A DNA stretch of 62,575 bases, taken from Kiritimatiellia bacterium (GTDB lineage: Bacteria; Verrucomicrobiota; Kiritimatiellia; RFP12; UBA3636). A model generated the notes under the pieces. The model was given only the letters and a program-made list of their open reading frames with translations. It did not search any database and was not told the origin of the DNA. Positions 45,642 to 55,462 of the stretch are shown one piece after another (position 1 is the first letter of the stretch; each line of letters opens with the position of its first letter). The stretch covers positions 1 to 62,575 of the forward strand of contig JAFUOX010000104.1 of the NCBI GenBank assembly GCA_017481725.1. Reading direction: 5' to 3'. The translations under genes and the position numbers were made by a program.

Positions 45642-47231
45642 ATGAACAAAGAAATAAATCTCGGAATGTCAGCAAAGGTTCAAATTGAGGAAAATGAATG
45701 TTGGTGGGGTATTGCAACCACAATAGGTTGTCAAAGTCCATTGTCTATAAAGAATGAAGGCTTTTCTCGAGATATTCGATGTGAAAATTATTCTAACCAA
45801 TCAGTGCCTTTGCTTGTTTCTAATAAAGGACGTTATATTTGGAGCGATAAGGCTTTTAAATGCACAATAAATGGTGGACTATTAAATTTTGAGATTGAAG
45901 CACCATTGAATGTTGTTAATGCTGGAACAACGCTTCGGGAGGCATTTTTAGCTGCATCCAAAGCTCATTTCCCTCCAAGCGGTAAAATACCAGACCTTTC
46001 GCTTATTGCTAAGCCTCAATGGAATACATGGATTGAGCTAACCTACAATCAAAACCAAAATGATATTCTTGCTTATGCAAGATACATTGGAGAAAATGGT
46101 TTTCCAACAGGCGGTGTTATTATGGTTGACGATACATGGCAGTATGGCTATGGTATTTGGGAATTTGACCCTCGCCGCTTTTCTGACCCAAAGAAAATGT
46201 GTGATGAGTTGCATTCGCTCGGCTACAAGGTGATGCTCTGGGTTTGCCCGTTTGTGTCAATGGACTCTCCGGGGTATCGTGAGATGGCATTTGGTATGAA
46301 GGATGCAGGAGTAAGGTGTGAAAAGGGTGGCCTTATTAATGATATAGATGGGGAACCGGTTGCTGCAAAATGGTGGAATGGTAGATCTGCTTCAATTGAT
46401 TTTTCAAGCACACGGGGAATAGCATGGTTTTCAAGACAGCTTTCTTCACTCAAAGAGCAATACGGTGTAGATGGATGGAAGCTTGATGCTGGAGATACAG
46501 AATCATATAAAGCAAATTGGGTAACTCATGGATCATTTTCTCCATCAGAAATGTGCGAAGCCTATGCAAAAATAGGTTTGCAATTTCCGCTTAATGAATA
46601 TCGAGCATGCTTTAAGATGGGCGGTCAGCCACTAGTACAGCGTCTTTGTGATAAAGGGCATAGCTGGACAGATCTTCAGCAGTTGATTCCTGATATGATT
46701 TCCTGCGGTTTGTTAGGGCATCCATTTGTTTGTCCAGATATGATTGGAGGAGGGAATTGGACTGCTTTTACTGAGGCTGCCTCCAATCCATTTGAGCCAG
46801 AGCTATTTGTTCGATCTGCTCAGGCACATGCACTTAGCCCTATGATGCAGTTTTCTGCAGCACCTTGGCGTATGCTGAAGGGGGAATATTTAGATGCTGT
46901 TCGAGATGCAGCATGGCTACGTATGAAATTTGCTCAATACATTGTTGACTTAGCAAAGGAATGTGCAATTTCTGGTGAACCAATGCTACGAAATATGGAG
47001 TATAATTACCCTGGACATGGTTGGGAAAATGTTAAGGACCAATTCATGATGGGAGAAAAACTTCTTGTTGCACCTCAAATCATTAAAGGAGCAAAGGAGC
47101 GTGTTGTTATTTTGCCTCCTGGAGAATGGATATCTGATGAGGGTAAGGTTTATTGTGGACCTTGCGAGCAAATAATACAAACTCCACTTTCTAGACTGCC
47201 TTATTTTGAACTATCCTCACACAATAGCTAA
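45642..47231 (+). CDS. GH31-family alpha-glycosidase, MYORG-like
   Basis: A retaining glycosidase of family 31, 529 residues. A beta-rich N-terminal part leads to a TIM barrel: NTWIELTYNQNQ near residue 128, MVDDTW near 161, GYKVMLWVCPF near 195, and GWKLDAGD near 281, where Asp is the nucleophile. HSWTDLQQLIPDM near 347 holds the region of the acid/base. The blocks recall GH31 enzymes of the MYORG branch, which I remember as alpha-galactosidases; alpha-glucosidase or other activity is possible. No signal peptide is seen. The ribosome site before ATG 45642 is weak; ATG 45666 is an alternative. It sits 24 bp after the CPBP gene. Confidence 0.8.
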   Translation: MNKEINLGMSAKVQIEENECWWGIATTIGCQSPLSIKNEGFSRDIRCENYSNQSVPLLVSNKGRYIWSDKAFKCTINGGLLNFEIEAPLNVVNAGTTLREAFLAASKAHFPPSGKIPDLSLIAKPQWNTWIELTYNQNQNDILAYARYIGENGFPTGGVIMVDDTWQYGYGIWEFDPRRFSDPKKMCDELHSLGYKVMLWVCPFVSMDSPGYREMAFGMKDAGVRCEKGGLINDIDGEPVAAKWWNGRSASIDFSSTRGIAWFSRQLSSLKEQYGVDGWKLDAGDTESYKANWVTHGSFSPSEMCEAYAKIGLQFPLNEYRACFKMGGQPLVQRLCDKGHSWTDLQQLIPDMISCGLLGHPFVCPDMIGGGNWTAFTEAASNPFEPELFVRSAQAHALSPMMQFSAAPWRMLKGEYLDAVRDAAWLRMKFAQYIVDLAKECAISGEPMLRNMEYNYPGHGWENVKDQFMMGEKLLVAPQIIKGAKERVVILPPGEWISDEGKVYCGPCEQIIQTPLSRLPYFELSSHNS

Positions 47232-47432
47232 CGCATGCTTTCCCAATCGTAATCAGTTGTTTAATTTTCTGTTCGAAAAAGGGTAGCAGAGATAATGAGC
47301 ATTGCTAATTCCTTCAATCAAACAGAGCACAGGAGGGTAAGTGGTGTTTTGTGGTTAGTTAGGTTGCTAGAAGTAAATAGCATTACCTATTCAAGCCTGC
47401 AAATTTTCATGCACGGTCATCTTAAGTTTTTA
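47232..47432. other. Intergenic region after the GH31 gene
   Basis: No gene, strong terminator or tRNA is seen in this stretch between the GH31 stop and the next promoter. An AGGAGGG sequence near 47331 is not followed by a usable reading frame. Confidence 0.5.
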
Positions 47433-47461
47433 TTGACTTTTCATTAAAATTAGTTGATAAT
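47433..47461 (+). promoter_or_regulatory. Promoter of the cytidylate-kinase-like gene
   Basis: TTGACT (47433-47438), 17-bp spacer, GATAAT (47456-47461). Confidence 0.45.
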
Positions 47462-47521
47462 TTTAATTGTAAAAGGCATTTGATTTATGTGTTCATTATC
47501 CATATAAAATAAGGAGAAATT

Positions 47522-48127
47522 ATGGATAAAAAATTTATTTTTACAATTGGTCGGCAATTCGGAAGTGGAGGCATAGCAGTAGGAAAAGCTTTATCCACAA
47601 AGTTAGGAGTTCCTTTTTATGATTCTGAGATTCTAACACGTGTTGCACAGGAGTCTGGGCTTTGTGAAGAGGTGCTAAAGTCGCATGATGAAAAGCCCGC
47701 ACAAAGTGTTTTTTATTCTGCATGGTCATCTCCGTTTTGTGGTACAGAATTGCCTTTAGGCTTAAAGGTTTTTTTAGCACAATTTAATGTTATCAAGAAA
47801 ATTGCTGCAGAGGGACCTTGTGTAATTGTTGGACGTTGTGCAGACTATGTTCTTAAGGATTTAGATAATGTGGTTAAAACCTTCATTTATGCTTCTCCGG
47901 AGACTAGAATTAAGAATTTAGTTGAGAAGCTTAATGTGACAGAAAAGCAAGCACGCAGCATGATGAATAAAGCTGATAAAACACGCACTGCATATTATAA
48001 TTATTTTACCGAGAAAGAGTGGGGAAAACCTGATTCTTATGATTTGATGATAGATACAACTCAAATATCTCCAGAGGCTGTTGCTGATATAATTATTGCT
48101 TATTCAAAAGGAAGAAGCACCAAATAA
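47522..48127 (+). CDS. Cytidylate-kinase-like P-loop protein
   Basis: A 201-residue protein of the cytidylate kinase-like family found in many anaerobes. It has a P-loop variant RQFGSGGIAVGKAL at residues 11-24, a VGRCADY motif near 101 and Arg-rich lid-like helices (KADKTRTAYYNYF near 149). True CMP kinases have GPxGxGKS; the altered loop and length suggest a related nucleotide or small-molecule kinase. AAGGAG precedes the ATG. It has its own promoter and precedes the Gfo/Idh gene, which has another. Confidence 0.8.
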   Translation: MDKKFIFTIGRQFGSGGIAVGKALSTKLGVPFYDSEILTRVAQESGLCEEVLKSHDEKPAQSVFYSAWSSPFCGTELPLGLKVFLAQFNVIKKIAAEGPCVIVGRCADYVLKDLDNVVKTFIYASPETRIKNLVEKLNVTEKQARSMMNKADKTRTAYYNYFTEKEWGKPDSYDLMIDTTQISPEAVADIIIAYSKGRSTK

Positions 48128-48159
48128 TCTTAAATCTAGCATTTATGCTCTCTTTTAAC

Positions 48160-48189
48160 TTGATACACAAGGTAAAATAATGATAAAAT
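48160..48189 (+). promoter_or_regulatory. Promoter of the Gfo/Idh-ThuA pair
   Basis: TTGATA (48160-48165), 18-bp spacer, TGATAAAAT (hexamer 48184-48189). A second TGATAAAAT lies at 48203-48211 without a -35 at standard distance. Confidence 0.6.
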
Positions 48190-48253
48190 TTTGTTAAATA
48201 AATGATAAAATTTATTTTGTCGATTTAGCAAATTATGTTTGAAAGGAATAATA

Positions 48254-49339
48254 ATGAAAAAATATAAGGTTGGTATTATTGGTTGTGGTGGTATTGCTAA
48301 TTGGTGCCATGCTCCATTTTACAAGGACGATGCACGCGTAGAAGTTGTTGCAGTTTGCGATATTATTTTAGAGCGCGCAGAGAAGTTTGCTGCAGATCAT
48401 TTCCCAGGAGCAGAGCCTATTAAGGAGTACAAGAAGCTATTGGCTCGCAAAGATATTGATTATGTTGATATCTGCACACCAAACTATCTTCATAGTGAAA
48501 TCGCAATTGCTGCATTTAAGGCAGGTAAGCATGTTTTCTGCGAGAAGCCAGATGCTGTTTCTCCTGAGAAGGCAATCGCAATGAAGGAAGCTGCAGATAA
48601 GGCAGGCAAGCGCCTAATGATTATGCGTAACAATCGGTTCACAGATCCTTCTGCTTATGCTAAGAAGTTTATTGAAGCAGGCAATATGGGTAAGATTTAT
48701 GCAGGACGTTGTGCATGGCAGCGTCGTCGTGGTATCCCAGGTGCTGGCGGTTGGTTTACAACTAAGAAGCAGTCTGGTGGTGGCCCACTAATCGATCTTG
48801 GTGTACACATGATTGACCTAGCTATTTGGTTGATGGGCAATCCAACACCAGTTTCTGTTTCAGGTAACTGCTTTAGAGAGTTCGCTGGTTCAACAGTATC
48901 AGATTCAGATAATAGCAAGTTCGGTGATGCAAAAGCAGGTGGCACATTTGACGTAGAAGACTTGGCAATGGGTCTAATCCGTTTTGACAATGGTGCAGTT
49001 CTTCAGATTGAGTTTAGCTGGGCTTCAAATGTTAAGAAGGAGCAGCGTTTTGTTGAGCTACGCGGTACAAAGGCTGGCTTGAACTGGTTGAATGGTGATG
49101 AGCTAGAAATCTATGGCGAGGACAATGGCCAGCTAACAGATTTCCGTCTAGCAGGCAACCTAAAGGATGATGGTCATCGCCGCAATCTATCACACTTTGT
49201 TGATGTGCTTGATGGCAAAGCAAAGCCATGCTTTGAGCCAATTCAGGGTATCAATATGATTAAGATTCTTGATGCTATGTACAAGTCTGCAAAGACAGGT
49301 GCAGAGGTTCGCTTGAATCAGTCAAAGGCTAAGAAATAA
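48254..49339 (+). CDS. Gfo/Idh/MocA-family oxidoreductase
   Basis: An NAD(P)-dependent sugar or polyol dehydrogenase, 361 residues. The Rossmann motif GIIGCGGIANWCH is at residues 7-19, the conserved EKP at about 98 (CEKPDA), and the catalytic-domain block GGGPLIDLGVHMIDL near residue 177 with the active His. The family has hundreds of substrates; with ThuA next door, a keto-sugar or disaccharide route is likely. AAAGGA precedes ATG 48254. The ThuA-like gene starts 34 bp after its stop, and both end at the same terminator. Codon use is strongly biased, as in lacZ. Confidence 0.88.
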   Translation: MKKYKVGIIGCGGIANWCHAPFYKDDARVEVVAVCDIILERAEKFAADHFPGAEPIKEYKKLLARKDIDYVDICTPNYLHSEIAIAAFKAGKHVFCEKPDAVSPEKAIAMKEAADKAGKRLMIMRNNRFTDPSAYAKKFIEAGNMGKIYAGRCAWQRRRGIPGAGGWFTTKKQSGGGPLIDLGVHMIDLAIWLMGNPTPVSVSGNCFREFAGSTVSDSDNSKFGDAKAGGTFDVEDLAMGLIRFDNGAVLQIEFSWASNVKKEQRFVELRGTKAGLNWLNGDELEIYGEDNGQLTDFRLAGNLKDDGHRRNLSHFVDVLDGKAKPCFEPIQGINMIKILDAMYKSAKTGAEVRLNQSKAKK

Positions 49340-49373
49340 TTTTAAATAAATAAATTGTAAAGGAAAATACATT

Positions 49374-50165
49374 ATGGCAATTAAAGTAACCGTATGGAAT
49401 GAGTATGTACATGAGGTTGGCGATAGCGCAGCAGCAAAGTACATTCGCCAGTTCTATCCAAATGGCATTCACAATGCAATTAAGGAAAACATCGCAGCAG
49501 ATGACTTAGAGATTCGTGCTGTAACTCTACAGGATCCAGAGCAGGGTCTTCCAGAGGATGTTTTGAATGATACAGATGTTTTGGTATGGTGGGGTCACTG
49601 TGCTCATCACCAGGTTGAGGATGCATTGGTTGATCGCATTCAGCAGCGCATTCTTCAGGGTATGGGTCTAATTGTTCTACACTCAGGCCACTATTCAAAG
49701 ATCTTCAAGCGCATGATGGGCACAAGCTGCTCTCTACGCTGGCGCGAGATTGGCGAGAAGGAGCGCGTATGGGTTGTTGATAAGCAGCATCCTATCACAC
49801 AGGGCATACCTGATAGCTTCGTGGTTCCTAATACAGAGATGTATGGTGAGCCATTTGGTATTCCAAATGATGCACACGATGTATTCATCTCATGGTATGA
49901 GGGTGGCAATGTATTCCGTAGCGGTGTAACATTCCAGCGCGGTGCAGGTAAGATTTTCTACTTCTCACCTGGTCATGAAACATTCCCAATCTACAATAAT
50001 CCTGATGTGGCAAAGGTTATCCAGAATGCTTGCCGCTGGGCAGCAGCAACTCTTCCACCTCAGAAGACAAATTGCTGGGATTGCGATCCTCCAACAGAGA
50101 CAGTTACAACAGTTAACCCTCTAAAGCAGTTGGATACAAAGGACCTTCACGAGAAGGCTGAATAA
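49374..50165 (+). CDS. ThuA-like protein (trehalose/sugar utilisation)
   Basis: A 263-residue protein with a class-I glutamine-amidotransferase-like fold, as in ThuA of rhizobia, which takes part in 3-keto-trehalose metabolism. The WWGHCAHH motif near residue 73, GLIVLHSGHYSKIFK near 101 and the closing FSPGHETFPIYNN near 203 are typical of the ThuA/YwqN-like group. No signal peptide. It follows the Gfo/Idh gene by 34 bp, a pairing common in sugar-degrading bacteria. AAAGGAAAA precedes the ATG. Confidence 0.85.
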   Translation: MAIKVTVWNEYVHEVGDSAAAKYIRQFYPNGIHNAIKENIAADDLEIRAVTLQDPEQGLPEDVLNDTDVLVWWGHCAHHQVEDALVDRIQQRILQGMGLIVLHSGHYSKIFKRMMGTSCSLRWREIGEKERVWVVDKQHPITQGIPDSFVVPNTEMYGEPFGIPNDAHDVFISWYEGGNVFRSGVTFQRGAGKIFYFSPGHETFPIYNNPDVAKVIQNACRWAAATLPPQKTNCWDCDPPTETVTTVNPLKQLDTKDLHEKAE

Positions 50166-50169
50166 TCCA

Positions 50170-50203
50170 CAAAAAAAGGCATCCTTCGGGGTGCCTTTTT
50201 TTT
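50170..50203 (+). terminator. UUCG-loop terminator after the ThuA gene
   Basis: AAAAAGGCATCC-TTCG-GGGTGCCTTTTT with a long T run. Confidence 0.9.
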
Positions 50204-50241
50204 GTCTAATTTTGATGCTTTGATATGCAGCTGACTTTATA

Positions 50242-50272
50242 ACAAAAAAGGTGCCGTTGTTGCACCTTTTTT
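50242..50272 (-). terminator. Terminator of ptsP
   Basis: AAAAAAGGTGC / GCACCTTTTTT stem with a seven-base loop. It overlaps the ptsP stop codon and is symmetrical enough to act in both directions between the two convergent genes. Confidence 0.8.
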
Positions 50273-52574
50273 AGTTAGAGAAAATTTTATCAGTGAATTC
50301 ATCTATGCGATTCTCTATCTCCGAAGTAAGAGATAAGGATAGCAAGTCATTTGCATATTCCTCGCATTGCTTAATTGTAAAACGAGATATTAATTCACGA
50401 GCACGCGTAATTTGAATTGCTTCAATACTAAAGCAACGTAAGCCAATTCCAATAAAGAATGGAATGTAACGCGGATCGCGGCCCATTTCTCCACAAACAG
50501 ATACATGTACGCCTTTGCTCTTTGCCACATCTGCAATCGTTTTTAAACTTCTCAAAATAGCAGGGTGGTGAGGTAAATAATAGGAAGCAACACTGTCGTT
50601 TGTACGGTCTACACCAAGTGTGTATTGAATCAAATCATTGGTGCCGATAGAGAAGAAATCAGATTCCTCTGCGATCTTATCTAAAACAGCTAGAATTGCA
50701 GGAATTTCAACCATTGTGCCAATGTTTGGAATGATGAGCTCCTTGTCCCCAAGCTCTGCCTGAATGCTGTCAACACAGCCCCATAGCCTTTCCTTTGCTG
50801 CAATCATCTCTTCAACAGAAGAAATCATAGGGAACATAATAGATGCATTTTTACAACCAGTATATTGTATTGCACGCAAAATGGCTCGTAATTGCTGGTC
50901 CATTATGTTTGTATATCGCAGGGTAAAGCGCATAGAGCGTAGACCCATAGCTGGATTTTCTTCTTTTGTCTTGTAAAGATATGGAAGAACCTTGTCACCA
51001 CCGGCATCAAGTGTTCTAAAGGTAACAGGTTTACCATTAGCCTCTTGAATTAGGCGTGTATAAATTTTTACCTGCTCTGCCTCTGTTGGGAGAGATTGGC
51101 GCATAATAAATGGGAATTCTGTTCTATAAAGACCAATACCATCAAAGTTTGCCTTGCGTGCATTTTGAACATCAGCAATTAGATTGATGTTTGCCATTAG
51201 TGTGATACGCTCACCATCTAGTGTGACAGTCTCATTTGCAGGATTGTTTGCTGTTATATTGGATTCATCTAGCTTTTGGGCTTGACTACGAAGCTCAAAA
51301 TTATAACGCCGCTCCTCGCTAGGATTTACATAGAGATAGTCATTCGCACAATCAATAATTATCTCTTGCCCATTAGGTATGCGAAGCAGATCTAGCTCTT
51401 TAACAATAATTGTTGGAATGTCTAATGAACGAACAAGCAATGAAACATGGGCTGTAGCTCCTCCAGCAATTAATGCAATTCCCTTAACATTACCTTGGGC
51501 TATACGTAGAATGTCTGATGGAAGAAGCTTGTCTGCTATGATAATGTGTGGTCGCGTTAAAATACTATATTCAGGAGTCTCTTCTGAAACAGCCTCTAGC
51601 AGCTGAAGCGTCAAATCTTCAACATCGCGGGCCTTTTCCTGCATATATTCATCTTCACTTGCTTCAAATAATTTGATGAATTCATTGCCTACTTCAACAA
51701 TTGCTTTAGGCGTTGAATAGTCCTTGTCAGAAATTAGAGCCTTGATTTTGCCGAGGAAATTGTCATCCCTCATAATCATTGCACTAGATTCAAAAATCAA
51801 GGATGCTGCTTCAGGTAGACGTTCATTAAGTGCTTCTGTAGATTCCTTAAGCTTTTTTTCTACAAGCTCAATAGCTTCATCAATAGAACGAACAGTTTTT
51901 GCGGTAGAAAGCTGAGCAGATGTTAATCGAGAATACTTGCGTGCAAAAATGTGTGCTACACCAATCCCCCAACCATGGGAAACAGATGAACCACGATAGG
52001 AAAGCTCTCCTGTAATCTCAAGAGGACGCATTCCCTTCTCAATATCACGTTTTGCGGACTCAATAGATATCAACGCACTCGCATTTTGAATAGCAGAAAC
52101 AACATCATTTGCATTCTCGCGAATAGAGCTAATCTCCTCAGCAAGGAAAGGCTCTCCTGTAGGTCGCAGCAATAATATTGCTCCAACACGCTCCTTACCC
52201 TGAAGTAGAGGGACTGCTAGATAGGTCTGTGTGTCGTCATCAGGGAAATTGTGGTGCCGTATGTAGCCACGCATTGATGCTGCACTTTCTGTGTAGATTG
52301 TGCGACGCTCAGCAAGTGACCTACCAATTATTCCTTCACCAATCTTTAGAATGATACGTGCTTTAGGGAACATTGGGAACCCATAAGCTGCCTTTTGGGT
52401 GAACTCACGGGTGACATTATCGTAGATAAAGATTGAGCCCTTAACCACACTATAGGTGTTTACAAAATACTCTAACACATTTTGCAAAAACGCCTGAGTG
52501 CCATTACTCTGAGAAATAATCTCCTTGAGCAATGGTTGGGCATTTTTTTGTTTTGTTAAAGTAAAATCAAACAT
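50271..52574 (-). CDS. ptsP: PtsP, GAF-linked PTS enzyme I (nitrogen-type)
   Basis: Transfers phosphate from phosphoenolpyruvate to an HPr-like protein in the regulatory PTS. The 767-residue product has an N-terminal GAF domain (about 20-165), then the enzyme I domains: the phosphorylated His376 in GGATAHVSLL (families usually read GGxTSH), the PEP-binding barrel with GLYRTEFPF, GLRSMRFTLRY, IGTNDLIQYTLGVDR and CGEMGRDPR. Length and GAF domain fit PtsP rather than the sugar-transporting PtsI. No ptsH, ptsN or other PTS gene lies nearby. It ends the minus-strand series putP-icd-pgi-GT2-ptsP, 40 bp after the glycosyltransferase gene. Confidence 0.9.
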   Translation of the reverse strand: MFDFTLTKQKNAQPLLKEIISQSNGTQAFLQNVLEYFVNTYSVVKGSIFIYDNVTREFTQKAAYGFPMFPKARIILKIGEGIIGRSLAERRTIYTESAASMRGYIRHHNFPDDDTQTYLAVPLLQGKERVGAILLLRPTGEPFLAEEISSIRENANDVVSAIQNASALISIESAKRDIEKGMRPLEITGELSYRGSSVSHGWGIGVAHIFARKYSRLTSAQLSTAKTVRSIDEAIELVEKKLKESTEALNERLPEAASLIFESSAMIMRDDNFLGKIKALISDKDYSTPKAIVEVGNEFIKLFEASEDEYMQEKARDVEDLTLQLLEAVSEETPEYSILTRPHIIIADKLLPSDILRIAQGNVKGIALIAGGATAHVSLLVRSLDIPTIIVKELDLLRIPNGQEIIIDCANDYLYVNPSEERRYNFELRSQAQKLDESNITANNPANETVTLDGERITLMANINLIADVQNARKANFDGIGLYRTEFPFIMRQSLPTEAEQVKIYTRLIQEANGKPVTFRTLDAGGDKVLPYLYKTKEENPAMGLRSMRFTLRYTNIMDQQLRAILRAIQYTGCKNASIMFPMISSVEEMIAAKERLWGCVDSIQAELGDKELIIPNIGTMVEIPAILAVLDKIAEESDFFSIGTNDLIQYTLGVDRTNDSVASYYLPHHPAILRSLKTIADVAKSKGVHVSVCGEMGRDPRYIPFFIGIGLRCFSIEAIQITRARELISRFTIKQCEEYANDLLSLSLTSEIENRIDEFTDKIFSN

Positions 52575-52614
52575 CTTTACAATTTAAACGATATAACGAC
52601 TATAAAATAATTAA

Positions 52615-53601
52615 TTATTTCTCAGATACAACAACCTCTTTGATGTTGTAAATTGGCTTGTTCTGTGATTCGTGGTATGTACGAGTTGTTAACTCTGCAA
52701 GCAAACCAAGTACAATAAATTGTAGGCAGAAACCAAGGAACATCAATGGTGTGATAATCCAGAAAGGACGCTTAACTAGCAAATCCTCACCAAACCAAGG
52801 TGCTGTAAATAGCCCGCAAGCACCACCCAATGCTTCTATGCCAACAATAGCAAGAAGTATTGCTGCAACTGCACCAAATTGAAGACCAATCTTACCAAAC
52901 ACCTGAATAGGGCGTGTGCTATAGGTTAGCAAGAATTTTACTGTAAGTAGGTCAAGTACAACACGAAGTGTGCGAGAAATACCATACTTAGTCTTGCCAA
53001 ATTGGCGCGCATGGTGACGTACTGGCATTTCTGTTACCTTGCCACCAACCCAGTGTGCATGTGCAGGAATAAAACGATGCATCTCACCATATAGATTTAC
53101 TTGACCAATTACCTCTCTACGGTATGCCTTAAGTGAACAACCATTATCGTGGATATGAACACCTGTCATCTTGGCAATAAGGCGATTTGCAATCATTGAT
53201 GGAAGCTTGCGATTTACAAATGTATCCTTGCGATCCTTACGCCATCCACAAACAACATCAAAGCCTTCATCTAGCTTTGCTAGCATTGCAGGAATGTCCT
53301 CTGGATCATTTTGTAGGTCTGCGTCAAGTGTGACAACAATATTGCCAACAGATTCCTTAATGCCAGCACTCATTGCTGCAGTCTGACCAAAGTTGCGGCG
53401 GAATTTAATTAGCTTTAAGCATGGATATTTTTTTGCTTGCTCAAGCAAAATCTCCCATGATTTATCAGTGCTACCATCATCTACTAAAACGATCTCATAG
53501 CTTTTACCAAGCTTAGATAGAACATTATGTAGCTTTTCGCATAGAAAAGGAATGCTTTCCTCTTCATTGTGTATAGGGGCAGTAACGCTTAAATCTAACA
53601 T
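52615..53601 (-). CDS. GT2 glycosyltransferase with two C-terminal membrane segments
   Basis: Resembles polyprenyl-phosphate sugar transferases (DPM1, ArnC, GtrB), which attach a sugar to a lipid carrier. The 328-residue product has TAPIHNEEESIP at the start, VLVDDGSTDKSW near residue 42, the DXD-like LDADLQNDPED near 93, and QKT-like HARQFGKTKYGISR near 205, then membrane segments near 235-260 and 280-310. I choose ATG 53601, 24 nt inside the longest frame, after AAAGGCGG; the longer version adds a basic eight-residue start. Its place after pgi suggests a link to cell-envelope sugars. Confidence 0.87.
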   Translation of the reverse strand: MLDLSVTAPIHNEEESIPFLCEKLHNVLSKLGKSYEIVLVDDGSTDKSWEILLEQAKKYPCLKLIKFRRNFGQTAAMSAGIKESVGNIVVTLDADLQNDPEDIPAMLAKLDEGFDVVCGWRKDRKDTFVNRKLPSMIANRLIAKMTGVHIHDNGCSLKAYRREVIGQVNLYGEMHRFIPAHAHWVGGKVTEMPVRHHARQFGKTKYGISRTLRVVLDLLTVKFLLTYSTRPIQVFGKIGLQFGAVAAILLAIVGIEALGGACGLFTAPWFGEDLLVKRPFWIITPLMFLGFCLQFIVLGLLAELTTRTYHESQNKPIYNIKEVVVSEK

Positions 53602-53641
53602 ATTAATCCGCCTTTCTTTAATCATTTGAATGCGTTATAGT

Positions 53642-55261
53642 TTAGCGACCATTTGCTTTTCTGTAGCGTTCAATTAGAGCATTTGTTGAAGAATCGTGCT
53701 TTAGCTCAGGTGCTTCAGCAGCAGCTAGCTCTGGAGCAATCTTTGCAGCAAGGAGCTTGCCTAGTTGAACACCCCACTGATCAAATGAGTAGATATTCCA
53801 TAGAACACCCTGTGTGAATACCTTGTGCTCATAAAGTGCAACAAGAGCACCAAAGGTTTCTGGAGTTAGCTCATCTGCTAGAATTGTTGATGTTGGACGG
53901 TTTCCGTCAAATACCTTGTGTGGAACTAGCTCCTCACTTGTACCCTCAGCACGAACCTCATCAGCTGTCTTACCAAATGCTAGAGCCTCTGTCTGAGCAA
54001 AGAAGTTAGCCATTAGATTATCGTGGTGAGGAGGAATTGCATTGTGAGAGCGGCAGAAACCAATGAAATCTGCAGGAATTAACTTTGTTCCCTGATGGAT
54101 TAGCTGATAGAAAGCGTGCTGACCATTTGTGCCTGGCTCACCCCAGATGATTGGACCAGTCTGGCATGCTACGCGATTGCCCTGCTTATCAACATACTTA
54201 CCATTGCTCTCCATATCAAGCTGCTGCAAATATGCAGGGAAACGAGCTAGATATTGGTCGTAAGGAAGAACTGCGTGGCTCTGTGCATTGTGGATGTTGT
54301 TGTAAACAATGCCGATAAGTGCCATAATCACAGGTAGGTTCTGCTCATAAGGAGTCTCTGCAAAGTGCTTGTCCATTGCATGGTAACCATCAAGCATGCG
54401 GAAGAAATTCTCTGGTCCAATTGAAAGCATTAGTGGTAGACCAATTGCAGATGGAAGAGAGTAGCGGCCGCCAACCCAGTCCCAGAAGCCGAACATATTG
54501 GCTGTATCAATACCAAATTTAGCAACCTCAGTAGCATTTGTTGAAACAGCAACAAAGTGATTTGCCACAGCTGCATCATCCTTTAGTGCATCAAGTAGCC
54601 ATGCACGTGCTGTGCGAGCATTAGTCATTGTCTCAAGAGTTGTGAAGGTCTTGGAAGCAACAATAAATAGTGTTTCCTCAGGATCCTTGCCAAATACAGC
54701 CTCAGCAAAGTGTGTTGCATCAATATTTGATACAAACTCAAATACTAAATCACGTTGTGCATAAGGCTTTAGTGCCATTGTTGCCATAGCTGGACCAAGG
54801 TCAGAACCACCAATACCGATGTTGATGATGTTCTTAATCTTCTTGCCTGTGAAGCCCTTCCACTCGCCAGAGCGAACACGCTCTGCAAAGCCAGCCATCT
54901 TCTCTAGAACCTCATTTACATCAGGCATTACATCCTTGCCATCAACATAAATTGGTGTGTTTGAACGATTGCGTAAAGCAATGTGTAGTACTGGACGACC
55001 CTCTGTAACGTTGATCTTCTCGCCAGAGTACATAGCCTTTATTGCCTCATCTAGCTTGCATGCACGTGCCATCGCAAATAGCTCCTGCATCATCTTGCGA
55101 GAAACAAGATTCTTTGAATAGTCAAGTGTTAGTCCAGCACCTTCAACTGTCATGTCCTTTGCACGATTAGCATCCTCTGCAAATAGCTTGCGTAGGGTGA
55201 GAGACTTTAATTGCTCTGCCTCTGCACATACATTCTTCCACTCTGTTAAATTCTGAAACAT
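53642..55261 (-). CDS. pgi: Glucose-6-phosphate isomerase
   Basis: Interconverts glucose 6-phosphate and fructose 6-phosphate. The 539-residue product is the normal bacterial size. The signatures are present: [10 protein letters not shown] near residue 150, [13 protein letters not shown] near 260 (phosphosugar-binding), [18 protein letters not shown] near 370 with the catalytic His-containing region, and HDSSTN near 523 with the final Arg/Lys helix. Codon use is strongly biased. It follows icd on the minus strand across a 200-bp gap that holds a long inverted repeat, so it may have a separate promoter. Confidence 0.97.
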   Translation of the reverse strand: MFQNLTEWKNVCAEAEQLKSLTLRKLFAEDANRAKDMTVEGAGLTLDYSKNLVSRKMMQELFAMARACKLDEAIKAMYSGEKINVTEGRPVLHIALRNRSNTPIYVDGKDVMPDVNEVLEKMAGFAERVRSGEWKGFTGKKIKNIINIGIGGSDLGPAMATMALKPYAQRDLVFEFVSNIDATHFAEAVFGKDPEETLFIVASKTFTTLETMTNARTARAWLLDALKDDAAVANHFVAVSTNATEVAKFGIDTANMFGFWDWVGGRYSLPSAIGLPLMLSIGPENFFRMLDGYHAMDKHFAETPYEQNLPVIMALIGIVYNNIHNAQSHAVLPYDQYLARFPAYLQQLDMESNGKYVDKQGNRVACQTGPIIWGEPGTNGQHAFYQLIHQGTKLIPADFIGFCRSHNAIPPHHDNLMANFFAQTEALAFGKTADEVRAEGTSEELVPHKVFDGNRPTSTILADELTPETFGALVALYEHKVFTQGVLWNIYSFDQWGVQLGKLLAAKIAPELAAAEAPELKHDSSTNALIERYRKANGR

Positions 55262-55381
55262 GGTGTTTGCCTTTCTGCCTTTTTATAATAAAGCGTGATA
55301 ATCACTAAAAAATACTCAAAAAAAGTGCCTTTTTATGTCACAAAAATTCCCCAAAAAATTTGAGAAAAGTGCGTCAATTTA

Positions 55382-55446
55382 TCATTTTCCTGCTCAAAAC
55401 GCAAGTTTAAACAAGTGTTTAAATCGCAAAATAAGCAGAAAAATGA
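55382..55446. repeat. Long imperfect inverted repeat between icd and pgi
   Basis: TCATTTTCCTGCT (55382-55394) pairs with AGCAGAAAAATGA (55434-55446) with one mismatch. Inside lies a smaller stem of TTTAAAC and GTTTAAA around a four-base loop. On the minus strand it follows the icd stop closely and may act as its terminator or as an RNA control element, but no T run follows. Confidence 0.5.
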
Positions 55447-55462
55447 CAATTTTTGTTAATTT

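Noticed and set aside
47260..47420. Possible tRNA or small RNA in the GH31 downstream gap
   Set aside because: No cloverleaf arms or TTCGA-type T-loop could be drawn.
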